Of a stretch of DNA of 10,255 nt, positions 7,192 to 10,255 are shown one piece after another; position 1 is the first letter of the stretch; each line of letters starts with the position of its first letter. The DNA lies in contig JAIXZU010000107.1 in assembly GCA_027489415.1 (NCBI GenBank), forward strand, positions 1 through 10,255, given 5' to 3'. Position numbers and translations under genes: made by a program. The DNA comes from Alphaproteobacteria bacterium (lineage in GTDB: Bacteria > Pseudomonadota > Alphaproteobacteria > UBA2136 > UBA6156). Below the pieces are notes generated by a model, which saw only the letters and a program-made list of their open reading frames with translations, made no database searches and had not been told where the DNA came from.

Positions 7192-7217
7192 AAAAACCGC
7201 CCGTAAGGGCGGTTTTT
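7192..7217 (+). terminator. Rho-independent terminator after the cold-shock gene
   Basis: A perfect 11-bp stem AAAAACCGCCC/GGGCGGTTTTT with a GTAA loop, ending in a T run. The A run on the 5' side would also let it work on the opposite strand. Confidence 0.9.
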
Positions 7218-7222
7218 GCTAG

Positions 7223-7246
7223 CCATTAACCCATTAATCCATTAAC
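7223..7246 (+). repeat. Three tandem 8-bp repeats just before the Hsp70-like gene
   Basis: CCATTAAC, CCATTAAT and CCATTAAC follow one another and end 9 bases before the ATG at 7256. They take the place where a ribosome binding site would be expected, and none is visible. Confidence 0.85.
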
Positions 7247-7255
7247 CCCATCACC

Positions 7256-8536
7256 ATGCAAAACATCGCCGCCATAGACTTCGGAACCTCCAACTCCACC
7301 ATCGGCCTCATGCAGGGCGGCAAACCAGTTCTCCTCAGTCCGGAAGACGGCAAACGCGCCGTTCCCACCGCCCTCTTCTTTCCTCACGGCACACTGGGCC
7401 AGTCCAAGCCGGTGCATGGTAACAGCGCCATCCGTGCGTACCTGAATGAAGATCAAGGCCGTTTTCTGCGTGGCTTGAAAAGTGTTTTGGGCACAAATCT
7501 GTTCGATGAAATCACGTGGGCCGGCGGTGGCACAATCACATTCTTGGAAATCATCGCCGCCTACATCGGCTGGCTTACAGGTATCGCGGAAGCCGAAACC
7601 GGCCGTCCCATCACCCACCTCATGCTCGGCCGCCCCGTGCACTTCCTCACCAACCAGCCGGAGGCCGACGCCCTCGCCGAAGCCCAACTGCGCAGCGTCG
7701 TCGCCTCTTTAGGCATACCCAACCTCGCCTTTTTGGCCGAACCTCTCGCCGCCGCCTACCACTACGAACACACACTCACGAACGAAGAACTGGCCCTGAT
7801 TATCGACATCGGCGGCGGAACCGCGGACTTCTCCCTCCTCCGCCTCGGCCCCAAACTCGCCGAAAATCCGGACCGCTCCGCGGACATCCTCGCCACCCAC
7901 GGCCTCCGCCTCGGCGGCGCGATGATCGACCAATCGTTTGCTCTCGCCGAAGTCATGCCCACCTTCGGTATGGGCTCGGAAATCGCCGGCTACACCGGTG
8001 CCAAGGGCCTCACCGTGCCCATGGGCTACTTCATGCAGCTCACCACATGGCACCGCATCCACCGCATGTATGAAAAAGCCACCCTGCAGGAAGTCCGCAC
8101 CATCCTGAATCAGGAAGCCACCGAACCCGAAAAGCTGGAACGCCTCCTCACACTCCTCGAAGAACGCGGCGGCCACCGCCTGATGCTCGACGTCGAACAC
8201 GCCAAAATCGCCCTCAGCACGGAAGCCGAAACCCTCCTCAATCTCAACTGGATTGAAAAGTCCCTCGCCCTCCCCCTCACCCAACCGGCCCTCAAAACGT
8301 CCATCCACGGCTGGCTCACCACGCTCACCGAATCCATCCAGCACACGCTGCATCTCGCAGGCGTCAGCCGGTCACAACTCACCACGGTGTTTGTCACCGG
8401 CGGTCCCTCGGCCATGCCGCTGGTGCAAGCCACCATCCGCGAAGCCCTCCCCACCTCCCGCATTCTGGTGGGGGACCAACTCACCTCCGTCGGCACCGGC
8501 CTCGTCCTCGCCGCCCACCGTCACTTCTCCGCCTGA
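7256..8536 (+). CDS. YegD-like Hsp70-family ATPase
   Basis: 426 residues, close to E. coli YegD (about 450) and much shorter than DnaK (about 640). Actin-fold ATPase motifs are in order: phosphate-1 DFGTSNS (8-14), LGRPV (124-128), EPLAAAYHYE (162-171), phosphate-2 DIGGGTADFSLL (184-195), GGAMID (220-225), KIALS (317-321), adenosine motif TGGPS (381-385) and a SVGTGLVLAA end (411-420). The spacing and the GxRLGG...MPxxGMGxE stretch match YegD rather than DnaK or HscA. No substrate-binding domain or lid is present, so it is an isolated nucleotide-binding domain. It is cytoplasmic. YegD-type proteins are called putative chaperones, but their clients are not established. The gene lies between two terminators with only a short 5' region and no visible Shine-Dalgarno. 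No DnaJ or GrpE partner is nearby. Confidence 0.9.
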   Translation: MQNIAAIDFGTSNSTIGLMQGGKPVLLSPEDGKRAVPTALFFPHGTLGQSKPVHGNSAIRAYLNEDQGRFLRGLKSVLGTNLFDEITWAGGGTITFLEIIAAYIGWLTGIAEAETGRPITHLMLGRPVHFLTNQPEADALAEAQLRSVVASLGIPNLAFLAEPLAAAYHYEHTLTNEELALIIDIGGGTADFSLLRLGPKLAENPDRSADILATHGLRLGGAMIDQSFALAEVMPTFGMGSEIAGYTGAKGLTVPMGYFMQLTTWHRIHRMYEKATLQEVRTILNQEATEPEKLERLLTLLEERGGHRLMLDVEHAKIALSTEAETLLNLNWIEKSLALPLTQPALKTSIHGWLTTLTESIQHTLHLAGVSRSQLTTVFVTGGPSAMPLVQATIREALPTSRILVGDQLTSVGTGLVLAAHRHFSA

Positions 8537-8540
8537 CACA

Positions 8541-8567
8541 TTGACGCCAACCCTTTCATAGTATACG
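8541..8567 (+). promoter_or_regulatory. Candidate promoter of the small secreted protein gene
   Basis: TTGACG (8541-8546) is a 5/6 match to the -35 box. TATACG (8562-8567) is the best -10 candidate, though the 15-base spacing is short. A start near 8574 would leave a leader of about 45 nt with a good ribosome binding site. Confidence 0.4.
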
Positions 8568-8618
8568 GTATTTAAGCTTAACGGCGCACCATACCTCTTG
8601 CTCAAAGGGAGCTTCCCC

Positions 8619-9002
8619 ATGAAGTCCATCCTGCATAAAGCGGCATCTCTGCTTGTCGCTCTCATCATCTCCACCGCAGCAGTCACTCCGGCCCTCGCCG
8701 AACGGATGACCTGGACCTTCGACACCTCGAACATCACCGACGATATCCAGGTCCAGCTCTACAGCCAAATCGACGACCAGGAATGGCCGGATACCGACAG
8801 GGCCTGGGTCATCGATGTCGAGGAATCGAAATCCACCTACAACATCAGCTGCGTCTACGAAGAAGAAATCTGCTACGGCGCCTGGGTGGATGGCGACACC
8901 AGCTCCTACTGGGGCACCGGCTTCAACGACCGCTACAACGACTCCAGCGCCTGTCACGTCTGTGGCTTCGAAAAGAACGTCACCATCAAGCTCCTCGAGT
9001 AA
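8619..9002 (+). CDS. Small exported four-cysteine protein of unknown function
   Basis: 127 residues. The start at 8619 is supported by AAAGGGAG (8604-8611) with a 7-base spacer and by the classic signal peptide that follows. An ATG at 8598 would put seven extra residues before it. The signal has a K-rich N-region, a hydrophobic core LLVALIIS and an ALA cleavage site, predicting cleavage after A27. The mature 100 residues are acidic and aromatic, with WP (56-57), ICYGAW (84-89), YWGTGF (97-102) and Cys at 78, 85, 112 and 115 (C-x6-C, C-x2-C). From memory, similar short proteins with an ICYGAW...WG...CxxC core occur in Rhizobiales-type alphaproteobacteria. I cannot confirm this here. Likely periplasmic or secreted, with two disulfides or a metal site. 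It has its own promoter candidate and terminator. Confidence 0.85.
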   Translation: MKSILHKAASLLVALIISTAAVTPALAERMTWTFDTSNITDDIQVQLYSQIDDQEWPDTDRAWVIDVEESKSTYNISCVYEEEICYGAWVDGDTSSYWGTGFNDRYNDSSACHVCGFEKNVTIKLLE

Positions 9003-9012
9003 TCTCCGTGTC

Positions 9013-9042
9013 ATCCTCCCGGCCCCGCCGGGAGGATTTTTT
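9013..9042 (+). terminator. Rho-independent terminator after the small secreted protein gene
   Basis: A perfect 11-bp stem ATCCTCCCGGC (9013-9023) with GCCGGGAGGAT (9027-9037), a CCC loop and a run of six T. It begins 10 bases after the stop codon. Confidence 0.92.
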
Positions 9043-9138
9043 GCGCCCATATCCCCCCTTGCCCTCCTCCCCAAAACCCGCTAAAACATCCCAAGTTGCA
9101 TACAAGTTACCGTTTCTCGCACCTGAAAGGCCATCCCC

Positions 9139-9786
9139 ATGTCCGATAATTCTGCGAAATACCGCCCCACTCACATCTTCGCGGTGGCGGTGGAAATGAG
9201 ACGAGCAAGGCTTTTCGCGAAAAAGTCTCAAGCTGCTCCCATCAATCACACCCGCCAAAACATCGCCATTTCCGGCTCGTGGCGCAACGTTCCGCCTCTC
9301 ACGGAGTACGACGTCATCCAGTACACCCGCTGGCTCATCCTCTCCGGCCACACACTGGTCACGGGCGGCGCCTTAGGGGTGGACTTCATCACCACGCAGG
9401 AAGCCATCCGCCTCGGCGCAAAGAAGGACCAAATCGAAGTCTTGCTCCCCACGCCGCTGGATGTCTACCTCGCCCACTACCGTGCCCGCGCAGATGAAGG
9501 CGTCATCACCCACCAGCAGGCCGAGGCCCTCGCCACGCAGCTCACCCACGTCAACGCGCATTACCGTCTGTTCTGCCTGAACTTCACGGAATGCACCCCG
9601 GCCACCTACTACGCGCGCAACACCGCTGTGCTGGAAGCCGCCACTCGCCTCGCCGCCTTTCAGGTGGACGGCAGTCAGGGAGTCCAGGACGCCATCGACA
9701 AAGCCCGCGCCATGGAGCTCCCCGTCACCCTGAAAACCTACAAAACCCGCCCGGCCCGCACCGAGCCGGTCCTCATCGAGGAATAA
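9139..9786 (+). CDS. SLOG/Rossmann-fold nucleotide-binding protein (LOG/DprA-like)
   Basis: 215 residues. The start at 9139 has AAAGG (9126-9130) 8 bases upstream. A first strand IAISGSW (42-48) is followed by LVTGGALGVDF (73-83), the glycine-rich loop typical of the SLOG superfamily (DprA, LOG/YvdD, YpsA). Then come LLPTPLDVYLAHYR (102-115), RADEGVI (117-123), and a second half with ARNTAVLEAA (159-168) and AFQVDGSQGVQDAI (173-186). These proteins bind nucleotides or nucleotide-derived ligands. LOG members cleave cytokinin riboside phosphates and DprA loads RecA. The usual LOG catalytic motif (PGGxGTxxE) is not seen, so lysine-decarboxylase-like or phosphoribohydrolase activity should not be assumed. 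The first 40 residues are not obviously conserved. It is a single-gene unit between two terminators. The fold is well supported but the function is unknown. Confidence 0.75.
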   Translation: MSDNSAKYRPTHIFAVAVEMRRARLFAKKSQAAPINHTRQNIAISGSWRNVPPLTEYDVIQYTRWLILSGHTLVTGGALGVDFITTQEAIRLGAKKDQIEVLLPTPLDVYLAHYRARADEGVITHQQAEALATQLTHVNAHYRLFCLNFTECTPATYYARNTAVLEAATRLAAFQVDGSQGVQDAIDKARAMELPVTLKTYKTRPARTEPVLIEE

Positions 9787-9797
9787 CCCCCTCCCCC

Positions 9798-9836
9798 AAA
9801 AGCCGCCCCCACCGTAAAAGGTAGGGGCGGCTTTTT
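9798..9836 (+). terminator. Rho-independent terminator after the SLOG gene
   Basis: AAAAGCCGCCCC (9798-9809) pairs with GGGGCGGCTTTT (9824-9835). After a C-A mismatch, ACC/GGT closes a GTAAAA loop. A T run follows. It begins 11 bases after the stop. Confidence 0.92.
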
Positions 9837-9838
9837 CC

Positions 9839-9866
9839 TTGCCTACCATCTCACGTCATGTATACT
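9839..9866 (+). promoter_or_regulatory. Candidate promoter of the Sel1-repeat gene
   Basis: TATACT (9861-9866) is a 5/6 -10 box. TTGCCT (9839-9844), a weaker -35, lies 16 bases upstream directly after the terminator's T run. An 11-base inverted repeat CGATA-A-TATCG (9873-9883) sits near the expected start of transcription and could be an operator, though it is short. Confidence 0.45.
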
Positions 9867-9925
9867 AAATGTCGATAATATCGCATAAATCCCGTTTACA
9901 TCGGCTCAGCCAGAAAGACACCACC

Positions 9926-10255
9926 ATGTCCCAAGCCGCCCAACTTGAACCCACTGCGTATGCTCATCAAGCCTTCAAAATGGCACTCACCTTCCAAAAA
10001 GCCGGCAATCATGACGACGCAGTCCGGCTCTTCAGAAATGCGGCCCAACACGGCCACCCCGGCGCCATGAATGAACTCGGCGTTTGCCTGATGGAAAGCC
10101 ATGAAAAGGCACCGCTGGCAACTGATGCCTCACAGCAGGAGGTTCAGGACAGGGAAACAGAGCAGGAAGAAGCCCGCATTCTCTTCCATGAAGCCGCCAA
10201 AGCCGGTCACACAGCCGCCATGTACAACTTCTCAATCATATACAAACAGGGTCAG
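9926..10255 (+). CDS. Sel1-like (TPR-type) repeat protein, N-terminal part
   Basis: An open frame of 110 codons runs off the right edge without a stop, so the protein is incomplete. Two Sel1-like units are visible: AVRLFRNAAQHGHPGAMNEL (32-51) and EARILFHEAAKAGHTAAMYN (82-101). Each has the AxxLFxxAAxxGHxxAM pattern of the alpha-helical solenoid. Between them is an acidic, Gln/Glu-rich insert (about 68-82) that lengthens the first loop. No signal peptide is seen, so this is probably a cytoplasmic protein-protein interaction scaffold. A purine stretch AGAAAGA at 9912-9918 may be the ribosome binding site, 7 bases before the ATG. The specific role is unknown. Confidence 0.85.
   Translation, partial: MSQAAQLEPTAYAHQAFKMALTFQKAGNHDDAVRLFRNAAQHGHPGAMNELGVCLMESHEKAPLATDASQQEVQDRETEQEEARILFHEAAKAGHTAAMYNFSIIYKQGQ

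Noticed and set aside
7516..8353. Long alternative frames on both strands inside the Hsp70-like gene
   Set aside because: They are Arg/Pro- or Gly/Glu-rich shadow translations with no recognisable motifs, and they lie within a well supported gene.
8598..8618. Earlier ATG of the small secreted protein
   Set aside because: The ribosome binding site at 8604-8611 lies after this ATG, and the signal peptide begins properly at 8619.
9059..9087. TTGCCC-17-TAAAAC as promoter of the SLOG gene
   Set aside because: Both boxes are weak matches and the area is C-rich, so it is not strong enough to list. The gene presumably has a promoter somewhere in 9043-9125.

Overview
The window carries eight protein genes, all on the + strand, from what looks like a Gram-negative, aerobic bacterium. 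Coding regions outside the repeat arrays are GC-rich and strongly prefer C-ending codons. I lean towards an alphaproteobacterium, because of the character of HemF and the small secreted Cys protein, but nothing here is a decisive taxonomic marker. The first gene is cut at the left edge and the last at the right edge. I see no tRNA, rRNA, transposase or CRISPR array.

Left half (1-5894): a surface or phage-tail-like pair. The first gene is a very large modular fibre or adhesin-like protein. It has three 53-residue tail-fibre-type repeats, two beta-roll arrays of 16-17-residue 'AIG' units as in YadA-type heads, three copies of a linker containing TRFIGDGSLLTGIS, and a distinct C-terminal domain. 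Three bases after its stop comes a secreted RCC1-like beta-propeller protein with 14 YCWG units and a cysteine pair in almost every blade. The tight junction suggests co-transcription and probably a joint extracellular role. Both genes contain stretches clearly lower in GC than the genes to their right.

Middle (5930-8536): housekeeping and stress genes. hemF (aerobic coproporphyrinogen III oxidase, haem synthesis) appears to lack the usual C-terminal tail. A CspA-type cold-shock gene follows, with a likely sigma70-type promoter, a leader of about 90 nt, and three successive hairpins at its 3' end, the last a strong terminator. Next is a YegD-like Hsp70-family ATPase without a substrate-binding domain.

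Right end (8537-10255): short independent transcription units. These are a small exported four-cysteine protein with its own promoter, ribosome binding site and terminator; a SLOG/Rossmann-fold protein of the LOG/DprA type with its own terminator; and the start of a Sel1-repeat protein behind a good -10 box. Apart from the fibre/propeller pair, the genes look like neighbours rather than one pathway.
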